A DNA stretch of 64,000 bases from Rhizobium sp. 18065. GTDB taxonomy: Bacteria; Pseudomonadota; Alphaproteobacteria; Rhizobiales; Rhizobiaceae. Shown piece by piece: positions 10,706-19,835 of this stretch. Position 1 is the first letter of the stretch, and the number at the start of each line of letters is the position of its first letter. The stretch spans positions 310,001 through 374,000 of the forward strand of contig NZ_CACSJP010000003.1 in the NCBI RefSeq assembly GCF_902706095.1, written 5' to 3'. Both the position numbers and the translations under genes were made by a program. Under the pieces are notes generated by a model. The model saw only the letters and a list, made by a program, of their open reading frames with translations. It did no database searches and was not told the DNA's origin.

Positions 10706-11100
10706 AGGTCGGCCTCGTACCAGCCGCGGGCTGCATGGGATTCGTGCAGTGTGATCTTCAGCTTGCAGATACGATGGCTGCCCGGGCCGAGCCGCTTGTC
10801 GGCGACGGCCTGCGCGAGCTGGTCGAATATGTATTTGGCGATCACCTCTGTTGTCGTGACCTTACCCTTGAAGACGGCGATTTCATCGAGGTTCTGATAG
10901 TTCAGCGGCTTCAAGGTTTCTGTCAGTACCGTGCTTGCCGCGCCGATATCGACTGCCAGGCCATCCTCATCGACATCGCGGGTGAAAAACGCAGCATCGA
11001 CGACAAAGGTTGCGCCGTGCATGCCCTGGGCAGGGCCGAAGACGGGACGTGGCAGACTGTGGGCGATCATGATGTGGTCACGAACTTCAACGGCAAACAT
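10702..11100 (-). CDS. 6-pyruvoyl-tetrahydropterin synthase-fold protein, catalytic residues altered
   Basis: 132 residues from ATG at 11100, chosen because the family begins with the first strand (MFAVEVRDHIMIAHSL) and the site lies 11 bp after the dehydrogenase stop; an upstream in-frame start at 11136 would overlap that gene. The fold match is good: AHSL, GMHG, DIG, LNYQNLDE, TTTEVIAKYIFDQ and the pterin-anchoring Glu in TLHES. Compared from memory with E. coli QueD, the catalytic Cys before the HGH motif is missing, HGH is HGA (one zinc ligand lost) and the LDH catalytic Asp/His pair is LNY. It should therefore not be called QueD or PTPS proper. Binding of a pterin-like ring is still plausible through the retained Glu and TxE segment. 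It overlaps the TTG start of the GT4 gene. Confidence 0.8.
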   Translation of the reverse strand: MFAVEVRDHIMIAHSLPRPVFGPAQGMHGATFVVDAAFFTRDVDEDGLAVDIGAASTVLTETLKPLNYQNLDEIAVFKGKVTTTEVIAKYIFDQLAQAVADKRLGPGSHRICKLKITLHESHAARGWYEADL

Positions 11101-11111
11101 GGTTTCTCTTT

Positions 11112-12116
11112 TCAACTGTAGCGGATGCGGTGGCACAGGGTATCTTGCGAGGACAGGATATGCGGATAAGCGGCTTCAAGGTCGCGGAAATCGGTTTCCC
11201 CGGAAATCAGGGCATCAAGCCGTGTATCGGCCAAAAGCTCGAGCGCCTTGGCCATGCGACGGTCAAAGCTCCAGCGCGGGCGTCGAATGGCGGAAATGGC
11301 CCCGACTTGCGAGCTGACGATTTGCAGCCGGCGGGAATGGAAGGCGCCGCCGAGAGGGATGCTGGCCTGCCTGTCGCCGTACCAGCTGGCTTCGACGATG
11401 CGTGCTTCCATACCGGCATGACGGATGGCGCTTTCCAACGCCTCGGAAGATCCGGAGGCGTTGATCAGAACATCAAACTCGCCCTCAAGCGCCGAGGCCT
11501 CGACGAAACCCAGCCCGAGTTTTGCGGCAAGGCGGGCGCGGCCGGGATCGCGATCGACAAGCAAGGTTTCGGTGCCGACAATGCCGGAGGCGATGAAGGC
11601 GATAAGGCTTCCGACCACGCCCGCGCCGAAGACGGCGACCTTGTCGCCTGGCATGATGCCGGCATCCCAGACGATATTGAGCGCGGTTTCCATATTGGCA
11701 GCCAGGATTGCACGGTCTGCTGGGACAGTCTCTGGAAGGACAGCGCCCTGATCGGCGGCAATCACGAAGAAATCCTGGTGCGGATGAAGGCAGAAAACCG
11801 TCCGGTTCATCAGATCCGCCGGGCCTGTTTCGATCCGTCCGACGGCAGCATATCCATACTTGACCGGAAACGGAAAGCTGCCGCCCATGTTGGGTCCGCG
11901 CATGCGTGCCTGTTCACTGACCGGAACCTTACCGGAGAAAACAAGCGATTCCGTCCCGCGGCTGATGCCGCTGAAGAGTGTGCGAACGACAAGCTCGCCT
12001 TTTCCAGGATGCGCCAGCGTTTCGTGGCGTAGGCGACAGCGGCCTGCCGCCTCGAACCACAGGGAGGTGGTTGTCATGACTTCGGACACAGACTGTTCAT
12101 CGCTCACAGGCTTCAC
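11112..12116 (-). CDS. MDR-superfamily dehydrogenase lacking zinc ligands (BchC-like)
   Basis: 334 residues. It has the MDR layout: an N-terminal GroES-like domain with FSGISRGTESLVFSGKVP and FPFPVKYGYAAVGRI, then a Rossmann domain with VAVFGAGVVGSLIA and the acidic LLVDRD end of beta 2. The catalytic Cys and the GHE motif of zinc alcohol dehydrogenases are replaced (SGISRGTE, KYGYA), and no structural four-Cys loop is present, so it is best described as a zinc-independent NAD(P)-dependent reductase or dehydrogenase of the BchC-like group. GTG at 12116 is chosen: it has a good ribosome-binding site (GAGGAAG, 6 nt away). First gene of the leftward four-gene set, divergent from ribA. Confidence 0.82.
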   Translation of the reverse strand: MKPVSDEQSVSEVMTTTSLWFEAAGRCRLRHETLAHPGKGELVVRTLFSGISRGTESLVFSGKVPVSEQARMRGPNMGGSFPFPVKYGYAAVGRIETGPADLMNRTVFCLHPHQDFFVIAADQGAVLPETVPADRAILAANMETALNIVWDAGIMPGDKVAVFGAGVVGSLIAFIASGIVGTETLLVDRDPGRARLAAKLGLGFVEASALEGEFDVLINASGSSEALESAIRHAGMEARIVEASWYGDRQASIPLGGAFHSRRLQIVSSQVGAISAIRRPRWSFDRRMAKALELLADTRLDALISGETDFRDLEAAYPHILSSQDTLCHRIRYS

Positions 12117-12278
12117 GCGGTCTTCCTCTTTCGCGTATTGAGACCATATCTCTGCTCGAACCTAGTGTGATAGTGCGTATTTTGGTCGTCGCCATGATCA
12201 AAATATATTTACTGCACCGGCGCAATCCGGCTGTGTTTCTTTGGCGTAATGTTCCGCAGTGATCAAAGGAGTGCCAAG
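12117..12278. promoter_or_regulatory. Divergent promoter region between the dehydrogenase and ribA genes
   Basis: A 162-bp divergent space feeds both arms of the heterocycle locus. It holds an AT-rich part with a 7-bp inverted repeat TATTTTG (12178-12184) / CAAAATA (12199-12205), a possible operator. No FMN riboswitch-like conserved boxes were recognised upstream of ribA. Confidence 0.4.
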
Positions 12279-13385
12279 ATGTCCGCGACGCGTGATTTCG
12301 CCTTCCAGTTTTCAACGCCAGCCATCGAAGTTGAGCGCGCTGTCTCGGAATTGCGCTATGGTCGGCCTGTTATCTTGAAGGAGCGCGCGCGCCATCTCGC
12401 GGCTGTCTCGCTCGATTGCGTGGCACCGTCTCTCTACGATCAGTTTGCATTGGCGACGCAAGACAGCCATGCGCTTCTGTTGACGGCACCGCGCGCCAGC
12501 CGCCTCGGGCTCGGGCATGGACGGGACATGCTGGCACCGCTGGCCGGCGTCAGTTTCGAAGGCGCGTCGCGGCTGGCATATGCCATGGGGGCAGATCAGC
12601 CGCAATCATACCAGCCGGCCGACAAACTGGCGTCCGTGTCGTCCGAACTGGCACGTCTCGCCCTGTTGCTTCCGGCCATGGTTGTGGCCGATGTCACCCA
12701 CAGTGCCGATCGTTTTTCCGGTTGCTGTTCCATCGAGGCGAGCCAGTTGCGCGGTGCCGACATCGCCCGCCAGCGCTTCGACAAGATCGCCAGAACGCGC
12801 GTGCCCTTGGCAGGCCTCGGCCAGGCCGAATTTGTCGTCTTCCGCGGGGGACTTGCCCAGAAGGATCAGGTGGCGATCATTGTTGGTCAGCCCGACCTTA
12901 CCAAGGCAGTGCCGGTACGGGTTCACTCCTCGTGCATGACCGGCGACCTCTGCGGATCGCTGAAATGCGATTGCGGCGATCAGTTGCGCAACGGCCTGTC
13001 CCTGCTGAAGCAGGCCGGCGGTGGCGTGTTGCTCTATCTCGATCAGGAGGGACGTGGGACCGGTATTGGCGCCAAGATGCGCGCCTATGGCTATCAGCAT
13101 CTCGGCCTGGACACGATCGACGCGGACGCCGAGCTCGGTCTGGGCGAAGATCATCGGCGATACGAGGCAGCCATTGCCATGCTGCAGCTTCTGGATATCC
13201 AGCGCGTCGCCGTCTACACGAACAATCCGACCAAGATTGCAGGACTTCGTGCCGGTGGCATTGAGGTCGAAGCGCGCGCGCCCGTCACCGGGCTGGTGAC
13301 TGCGGAAAACCAAAACTACCTGCGCACCAAGACGCTGCGTGCCGGCCACATGATGGACCTCGAAACTCTGGTCGCTGCGGAGTAG
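12279..13385 (+). CDS. ribA: GTP cyclohydrolase II with degenerate RibB-like N-terminal domain
   Basis: 368 residues. The C-terminal half (about 175-365) is a well-preserved GTP cyclohydrolase II: VRVHSSCMTGDLCGSLKCDC gives the three zinc cysteines, LDQEGRGTGIGAKMRAY the GTP/Mg-binding segment, GLDTIDAD, and a late ENQNYLRTKTLRAGHMM. It opens the GTP imidazole ring to a 2,5-diaminopyrimidine, the entry step of riboflavin and related routes. The N-terminal 170 residues resemble 3,4-dihydroxybutanone-phosphate synthase (ERAVSELRYGRPVIL...) but lack the acidic DDEDRENEGD loop, so that domain is probably inactive. ATG at 12279 is preferred over 12249 because AAAGGA lies 8 nt upstream. First gene of a rightward set with a phosphatidyltransferase and FkbM methyltransferase. 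Confidence 0.9.
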   Translation: MSATRDFAFQFSTPAIEVERAVSELRYGRPVILKERARHLAAVSLDCVAPSLYDQFALATQDSHALLLTAPRASRLGLGHGRDMLAPLAGVSFEGASRLAYAMGADQPQSYQPADKLASVSSELARLALLLPAMVVADVTHSADRFSGCCSIEASQLRGADIARQRFDKIARTRVPLAGLGQAEFVVFRGGLAQKDQVAIIVGQPDLTKAVPVRVHSSCMTGDLCGSLKCDCGDQLRNGLSLLKQAGGGVLLYLDQEGRGTGIGAKMRAYGYQHLGLDTIDADAELGLGEDHRRYEAAIAMLQLLDIQRVAVYTNNPTKIAGLRAGGIEVEARAPVTGLVTAENQNYLRTKTLRAGHMMDLETLVAAE

Positions 13386-13410
13386 GCTGCGTCGCGTCGA
13401 GGAGCGGATC

Positions 13411-14199
13411 ATGGTGAGTGAGCCGGAGAGGATGGGGGATTGGGTTGGCGAGGATGGGCCTCGCCGCCCAGGTTCGAGTGCGCTCCTTCGCGACACTCTG
13501 CGTCATCTGGTCGGCATATTTGCAGGCACGCTGGTGGTTGCAATGGCTGCGACTCTGCATGTGCCGCTTGGCTGGGATTTTGTCGTCTCTGCCATGGCGA
13601 TCATCGCGCTGATCTTCGCATTCGCCGTTCGTGCGCTTCCCGGTCACCCGCATCGACGCTTCGGTCCCGCCAATGTGGTGACGGCCGTTCGTGCGGCACT
13701 TGTCAGCCTGACCGGCGCGGCCGTGTTATTCCTACACCGGTTAGATCAGGCGGACGCGGCACTCTGGACATTGGTCGCCGTCGTGCTTGTAGCCCTGGCT
13801 CTGGACGGCATTGACGGATATCTGGCGCGTCGCTTTGGGCACACATCGGACTTTGGCGCGCGCTTTGACATGGAAGTCGATGCCTTGCTCATCCTGATCC
13901 TGTCGGTCGCCGCAGCCCTGCTTGGCAAGGCTGGCGCCTGGGTCATGCTGATCGGGCTGATGCGTTATGCATTTGTCGCCGCCCAGCTGTTCCTGCCAAA
14001 ATTGCGCGGGGAGCTCTTCGTATCCTTCCGCAGGAAGCTGGTCTGCGTCCTCCAGATCGCCGCACTTTGTCTGGTGTTGATGCCGTTTGTCGAGCCGCCT
14101 TATTCGGATGGCATTTCGGCATTTGCACTTCTGATGCTGATCTATTCCTTCAGTGTCGATACGGTTTATCTGCTTGGCCAGCCGGGGAAACCCCGATGA
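13411..14199 (+). CDS. CDP-alcohol phosphatidyltransferase family membrane enzyme
   Basis: 262 residues with about six hydrophobic segments. The full CDP-OH-P signature is present in DGIDGYLARRFG and the following GARFDMEVD, giving all eight conserved D/G/A/R positions D-x2-DG-x2-AR-x8-G-x3-D-x3-D. These integral enzymes move a phospho-alcohol from a CDP donor to an acceptor alcohol, as in phosphatidylglycerol, phosphatidylinositol or phosphatidylcholine synthesis. The substrates cannot be told from sequence. The N-terminus is a 35-residue polar extension. The start has GAGGAG upstream; the stop overlaps the FkbM start (ATGA). Being co-transcribed with ribA suggests the locus makes or modifies a lipid-linked product. 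Confidence 0.88.
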   Translation: MVSEPERMGDWVGEDGPRRPGSSALLRDTLRHLVGIFAGTLVVAMAATLHVPLGWDFVVSAMAIIALIFAFAVRALPGHPHRRFGPANVVTAVRAALVSLTGAAVLFLHRLDQADAALWTLVAVVLVALALDGIDGYLARRFGHTSDFGARFDMEVDALLILILSVAAALLGKAGAWVMLIGLMRYAFVAAQLFLPKLRGELFVSFRRKLVCVLQIAALCLVLMPFVEPPYSDGISAFALLMLIYSFSVDTVYLLGQPGKPR

Positions 14200-14951
14200 A
14201 GCCCATGGCGCGTCTCGGTACATCGTGGGGTCTGGCCCGTTCGCTTGTCGTTTACTACGCGCAGCCCTGGCGGCGCCTTGCACTCAAGCGGTTCTACAGT
14301 CATCTGATCCGGCCAGGCGATCTGGTCTTCGACATCGGCGCCCATGTCGGCAGCCGAAGTCAGACCATGCTTTCGCTCGGCGCAAAAGTCGTCGCCGTCG
14401 AACCACAGCCGGCCTTTGCCGATTTCATTGCAAGCCGCTTCAAGGGGCGTCTGCAAGCCTTCGAGCGCGTTGCTGTTGGGCAGATGCCGGGGCAGATCGA
14501 CTTGTTGATTTCATCCCGTCATCCGACAGTCACCAGCATATCGCCGCGATTTGTCGAGACTGTACAAAAGACACCAGGTTTCGCCCAGGTGGTCTGGGAC
14601 CACAAGGTGACCGTGCCCATGGTCACGCTCGACCAGTTGATTGGCCGCCACGGCCTGCCGGCCTTTTGCAAGATCGACGTGGAAGGGGCTGAGGCGGAGA
14701 TCCTCGAGGGCTTGAGCACGCCGATCGCGCTGATCGCATTCGAATACATCCCGGCCATGCCCTCGATCCTTTCGCGCTCCATCGAGCGCCTGATGGCATT
14801 GGGCAACTACCGGTTCAACCGCGTGATCGGGGAAAGCCATCGTTTCGTCGATGACGTCTGGAAAGCTGCCGAGGACATGCTGGAAGAGCTGGCTGATCTG
14901 CCATCCGACGCGATCTCCGGCGATATCTATGCGCGGCTGGAGCCACAATGA
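14196..14951 (+). CDS. FkbM-family SAM methyltransferase
   Basis: 251 residues from ATG 14196, which overlaps the stop of the phosphatidyltransferase gene. Motif I is LVFDIGAHVGSRSQTML, the acidic residue is in VVAVEPQPAFADF, and the FkbM-type CKIDVEGAEAEILEGL follows near residue 155. FkbM enzymes O-methylate sugars, polyketides or lipid head groups. Third gene of the rightward set; the stop lies 14 bp from the convergent UPF0104 gene. Substrate unknown. Confidence 0.87.
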   Translation: MKPMARLGTSWGLARSLVVYYAQPWRRLALKRFYSHLIRPGDLVFDIGAHVGSRSQTMLSLGAKVVAVEPQPAFADFIASRFKGRLQAFERVAVGQMPGQIDLLISSRHPTVTSISPRFVETVQKTPGFAQVVWDHKVTVPMVTLDQLIGRHGLPAFCKIDVEGAEAEILEGLSTPIALIAFEYIPAMPSILSRSIERLMALGNYRFNRVIGESHRFVDDVWKAAEDMLEELADLPSDAISGDIYARLEPQ

Positions 14952-14965
14952 CGGACCATATAGGT

Positions 14966-15889
14966 CTAGCTGTTCGACTTTGCCCTGACGAAACCGGGGA
15001 GGGCCAGAATGAGGATCCCCGGCGCGGCTCCGGCAAGAGACAAGGCGCCGTAAACCAAGCTGGCCGCCAGTCCATCGGCGGAGGTGGCGCCCAGGAACGG
15101 CCACAGGGCCATGGCGGCCGCTTCGCGTGTGCCCCAGCCACCAAAACCTGCCGGGATCAGCATGGCCAGCAGAGCCAGCGGAATGGCGGTCAACGTGGCG
15201 ACAAACGGCAGTGGTGCGCCGATGGCCGTCGATGCCAGCAGGAAGATAGCGATGTAGGTCGCAAGAATGGCAAGGCTCAATCCGGTCTGTACCGCCCAGG
15301 CATGGTCTTTGACAAAGGCTTGGGCGAGTTCGGGCCCCAGGGTCTTGAAGCGGCTGAAGATGCTGGAGCGCATTGCCACCATCAAGCCGATCAGGACAAT
15401 GGCAGCGATGACGAGCATGATCGGCAAAATCGAATGCAGTCGGACAGGCTCGGACGCGCCGATCAGCAAGGGCCAGGCGACAATCCCGCAGGCTGCCAGC
15501 ACGAAGAACGCGGCCTGACCGGAAAGCCGTTCGAACAAGACCGCCTTGGCTGGCAGTTTCCAGCCACCTTGTCCTACAGTCCGCATGCGCCAGGCTCTTA
15601 TCGCATCACCCGCCATGCCGCCGGGAAGGCTCTGGTTCAGCAGACTTGCCACATAATATTCGCCGATGGCCCGGTTCAGCTCTATCCGTTGGCCGAGACG
15701 ACCGGCCGTAAAACGCCACCGCAGGGCCGACAGCATGATTTGCAACTGAACAAGCACAAGGCCTAGCCCCAGATCGGATACCGATACATGGGAAAAAGCC
15801 TGAACCAGGGCGGCCCTGTCCACCCACATCGCCATGACAGCGATCAGGGCAATGGTCACAATTGGGGCGGCCAGGCGGAGCAGGAACAC
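14966..15889 (-). CDS. UPF0104/AglD-like membrane protein (lysylphosphatidylglycerol synthase TM family)
   Basis: 307 residues, mostly hydrophobic, with about eight predicted membrane helices. Family markers are YYVASLLNQSLPGGMAGDAIRAWRM and IPAGFGGWGTREAAAMAL. The fold is that of the flippase part of MprF; bacterial and archaeal stand-alone members are linked to lipid translocation or to glycosyl transfer. No cytoplasmic aminoacyl-transferase domain is attached. The start is uncertain: GTG at 15889 is the first usual start codon, with no ATG upstream before the stop in frame. It is divergent from the sulfatase-fold gene across 71 bp and convergent with the FkbM gene, suggesting a role in moving a lipid product of the locus. 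Confidence 0.85.
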   Translation of the reverse strand: MFLLRLAAPIVTIALIAVMAMWVDRAALVQAFSHVSVSDLGLGLVLVQLQIMLSALRWRFTAGRLGQRIELNRAIGEYYVASLLNQSLPGGMAGDAIRAWRMRTVGQGGWKLPAKAVLFERLSGQAAFFVLAACGIVAWPLLIGASEPVRLHSILPIMLVIAAIVLIGLMVAMRSSIFSRFKTLGPELAQAFVKDHAWAVQTGLSLAILATYIAIFLLASTAIGAPLPFVATLTAIPLALLAMLIPAGFGGWGTREAAAMALWPFLGATSADGLAASLVYGALSLAGAAPGILILALPGFVRAKSNS

Positions 15890-15960
15890 GTGGCTGGACT
15901 TTCTGATCAGGACATCGTTTCTCGAAGCCTGATACGAATGCGCGAGGGGTTTGGACTGTC

Positions 15961-17586
15961 ATGAGCCGCAAAATCCTGGATCGCAAGCCGGGTTCACAGC
16001 AATTCTCGCTTTTGGGGCTGTTGCTGTTTTCCGCCATCGCCTGGTTTGCCTTCACCTTGCCCGACCATCCCGATGCCGTCGGTATCGATGCCTTCGCGAG
16101 GTTGCCGCTGGAAGTGCCGCTGCTCGGATTGGCGCTGTTGTTCGCCCGAGGCTGGTCCGCGCGCTTTCTTGCCGTGCTGGTGACGGTGTTCGTCTTTGCG
16201 ATCCTGTTGCTCAAACTTGCCGATATCGGCACGCAGGCCGCATTTCAGCGTCCCTTCAACCCCTACCTGGATGCCCGCATGCTGGGAGATGGCTGGAACC
16301 TTCTGTCCGGCGCGATCGGCATTGCCGCCACGCTGGCAGCCATTTTCGCCATCGTTGGAGCCTTGTTGGGCTCTGTGCTTGTTTTTTTCCGGGCAATCGG
16401 CTGGATGGCGATGGCCGAAGGGAGGCTGCGCAAAGCGCTGCTGGTTGCCTTTACCGCGCCACTGCTGATCGGAGCATTCGGCTTTGCCGCCGGCCAGCCC
16501 CGTATCGAGGCGCGGATGCCGCGCTATCTCTTTGAACGTCTCGCTCTGGTCGCACGCTCCGTCGAGGATCTCAGAATGTTCGAGGCTGACCTTGTTCACG
16601 GAGACGGGCCAGCATCCGGTACTGGCCTGTTTTCGGCAATTGCGGGTCAGGATGTCGTGCTGATCTTCGTCGAATCCTATGGCCGCAGCGCAATCGAGGA
16701 TCCACGCTACACATCGGTGACGACGCCCCGCCTGCAGGCTATTGAAACACAGCTGGTATCGGCAGGCCTCTCCTCCGCCAGTGCCTGGGTCGGTTCGCCG
16801 ACGGTGGGCGGCTTGAGCTGGCTTGCCCATGGCACGCTGCTGTCCGGTCTCTGGGTCGACAGCCAGGCGCGTTATGACCGGCTGATGGCCAGTGAAAAGC
16901 CAAGCCTGAACAGGCTGTTTGTCGATGCTGGGTGGGAAAGTGTCGCGGTCATGCCGGCGATCACCATGGATTGGCCGGAGGCCGCCTATTTTGGCTATGA
17001 CCGGATTCTGGCGGCTGCCGATCTTGGCTACCGCGGTCAGCCGTTCAATTGGGTGACGATGCCTGACCAGTACACGCTTTCGGCCTTCGAGCGATTGGTC
17101 CGTCCGCTTCCGGCCGAAGAGCGCAAGCCGGTGATGGCCGAAATCGCGTTGATCTCCAGTCATGCGCCCTGGACGCCGGTGGCCAGCCTCGTCGACTGGC
17201 AGTCGGTCGGGGATGGTTCGGTCTTTGATGCGCAGGCAACGAGTGGCGATGCGCCCTCGGTCGTCTGGGCAGATCCGGAGCGTGTGCGCGGGCAATATAT
17301 CCAAACCATCGACTATTCGCTCGAGACATTGGGGAGCTACATGGCCCGTTTCGGCAAGGACACGGTCTTTGTCATTCTCGGCGATCACCAGCCCGCAGCG
17401 ATCGTGACAGGCGCTGGTGCATCGCGCAGCGTACCCCTGCATGTGGTGAGCGCGGACGCGGGTCTGATCGACCGTTTTCGCCGCGCGGGATTCGCTCCAG
17501 GCATGGTGCCGAAGCCAGAGACGCGCGAATGGTCGATGGATCAGATGCGGGGTCTCCTGATCGACCTGTTCACGATGATCCGGTGA
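15961..17586 (+). CDS. Membrane-anchored alkaline-phosphatase/sulfatase-fold enzyme
   Basis: 541 residues. The first about 170 residues contain four or five membrane helices; the remainder is a periplasmic sulfatase-type domain beginning QDVVLIFVESYGRSAIED, with a candidate nucleophile Ser/Thr region (SPTVGGLSWLAHGTLLSG) and metal-binding FVILGDHQPA. The architecture is that of LtaS/EptA-like enzymes that transfer phospho-groups from lipids, rather than soluble aryl sulfatases. Its position next to a CDP-alcohol phosphatidyltransferase and an UPF0104 protein suggests it transfers or removes a head group on the outer face of the inner membrane. The 3' end overlaps the convergent AraC regulator by 17 bp. 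Confidence 0.83.
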   Translation: MSRKILDRKPGSQQFSLLGLLLFSAIAWFAFTLPDHPDAVGIDAFARLPLEVPLLGLALLFARGWSARFLAVLVTVFVFAILLLKLADIGTQAAFQRPFNPYLDARMLGDGWNLLSGAIGIAATLAAIFAIVGALLGSVLVFFRAIGWMAMAEGRLRKALLVAFTAPLLIGAFGFAAGQPRIEARMPRYLFERLALVARSVEDLRMFEADLVHGDGPASGTGLFSAIAGQDVVLIFVESYGRSAIEDPRYTSVTTPRLQAIETQLVSAGLSSASAWVGSPTVGGLSWLAHGTLLSGLWVDSQARYDRLMASEKPSLNRLFVDAGWESVAVMPAITMDWPEAAYFGYDRILAAADLGYRGQPFNWVTMPDQYTLSAFERLVRPLPAEERKPVMAEIALISSHAPWTPVASLVDWQSVGDGSVFDAQATSGDAPSVVWADPERVRGQYIQTIDYSLETLGSYMARFGKDTVFVILGDHQPAAIVTGAGASRSVPLHVVSADAGLIDRFRRAGFAPGMVPKPETREWSMDQMRGLLIDLFTMIR

Positions 17587-18511
17587 CTGCCTCGCCATTG
17601 TCGCGTGGAGACAGGCGCTGCTGTTCGCGCAATCGCCAGGCGCGTGGGGTCGAGCCCGTCTGACGTGTGAAGAAACGGGAAAAGTAGGCTGGATCGGCAA
17701 AGCCGAGGCGGAAAGCCACTTCCTGAATGCTGCCGGGGGCAAAAAGCAGTTCGCGCTGGGCCTCCTCCAGAAGGCGACGCATCAGCAGTTCCTGAGTGCT
17801 CACGCCGGCCTTGTCCTTGACCACGCGGTTGAGATGGGTCGGCGAAATTCCGAGGGCCTTGGCATAGAAACTTGCCGCGCGATGATTCTTTACTTCGCGG
17901 TGCATCATAGCGTTTAGCACCTCCATGCGTCGGTCGTTCTCATCCGTGGTTTCTGCGTCTCCGGCATCTTGCCCGGCCAGGCGCGCAGCAAGCGTCAGGG
18001 CAGTGGCGAGGCAGGCCTCCATCATAATCGCACGACCGCTGCGTCGCTCCTGCCACTCGTCGCAAAGTCGTAGGATGCTTTCTCTGATCAGACCGGAATC
18101 CGCCTGCCTGTCGTCGAGCTGCGTGACGCGCGCGCTCGACAGAAAGGCACCCAGTTGATTGGGTTCGCCGGGACGGGCAGGCAGGCGAGATGCGAGGAAC
18201 GTCAGCACATGCCCGTCAATGTCTGGCGAAAAGCGGAACCCATGATGGATGCCGGGCGGAACGGTCAACACGGCGCAGGGTTCGAAACGCACAATGTCGT
18301 TGCCAAAGAGGGCATCGCCGGAGCCGCCTGTGACCAGCAGGATCTGAAAGAAGTGGTCGTGGCGATGCAGACCGATTTCCCAATGGTATTGGCTGCTTCG
18401 CGCCGGTATCGTTTCGCAGTGCACCCAAAAGCGCGCCGACGCGGGCTCATCTTCGCCATAGAGCTCATAGGTCGGGATCATTCTGTCAGCGGGAGGTTTG
18501 CGGTTCGTCAT
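17570..18511 (-). CDS. pobR: AraC-family regulator, probable PobR for 4-hydroxybenzoate
   Basis: 313 residues. The N-terminal half is a cupin-like sensor (HWEIGLHRHDHFFQILLVTGGSGDALFG, then VPPGIHHGFRF), the C-terminal 100 residues are two helix-turn-helix units (AKALGISPTHLNRVVKDKAG and VAFRLGFADPAYFSRFFTRQTGSTPRAWR). It is divergent from pobA with a 104-bp gap, the arrangement found for XylS/AraC-type PobR activators of pobA in proteobacteria, so 4-hydroxybenzoate is the likely inducer. ATG at 18511 is used; a TTG start five codons upstream is possible. No strong ribosome-binding site is seen. Confidence 0.8.
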   Translation of the reverse strand: MTNRKPPADRMIPTYELYGEDEPASARFWVHCETIPARSSQYHWEIGLHRHDHFFQILLVTGGSGDALFGNDIVRFEPCAVLTVPPGIHHGFRFSPDIDGHVLTFLASRLPARPGEPNQLGAFLSSARVTQLDDRQADSGLIRESILRLCDEWQERRSGRAIMMEACLATALTLAARLAGQDAGDAETTDENDRRMEVLNAMMHREVKNHRAASFYAKALGISPTHLNRVVKDKAGVSTQELLMRRLLEEAQRELLFAPGSIQEVAFRLGFADPAYFSRFFTRQTGSTPRAWRLREQQRLSPRDNGEAVTGSS

Positions 18512-19788
<1,277 letters not shown>

Positions 19789-19814
19789 GTGTCGCGCGGT
19801 CTTGCTGTCGCCAA

Positions 19815-19835
19815 ATAGTATGTTAAGCTTACTAT
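19815..19835. promoter_or_regulatory. Operator-like palindrome upstream of the aldehyde dehydrogenase gene
   Basis: A 21-bp imperfect palindrome of the form TAGTATG-N5-CTTACTA (core 19816-19834), overlapping a TATAAT hexamer at 19833-19838 that may be the -10 box. The same TAGTATG-N5-CTTAC pattern occurs at 22127-22147 before the CoA ligase gene. The most likely binder is the MarR-type regulator encoded between them. Confidence 0.7.

Noticed and set aside
12117..12278. FMN riboswitch upstream of ribA
   Set aside because: The conserved RFN boxes are not recognisable and the leader is short.
15994..17742. 582-codon minus-strand frame opposite the sulfatase-fold gene
   Set aside because: The plus strand encodes helices and a sulfatase-type domain; the antisense product has no recognisable feature.
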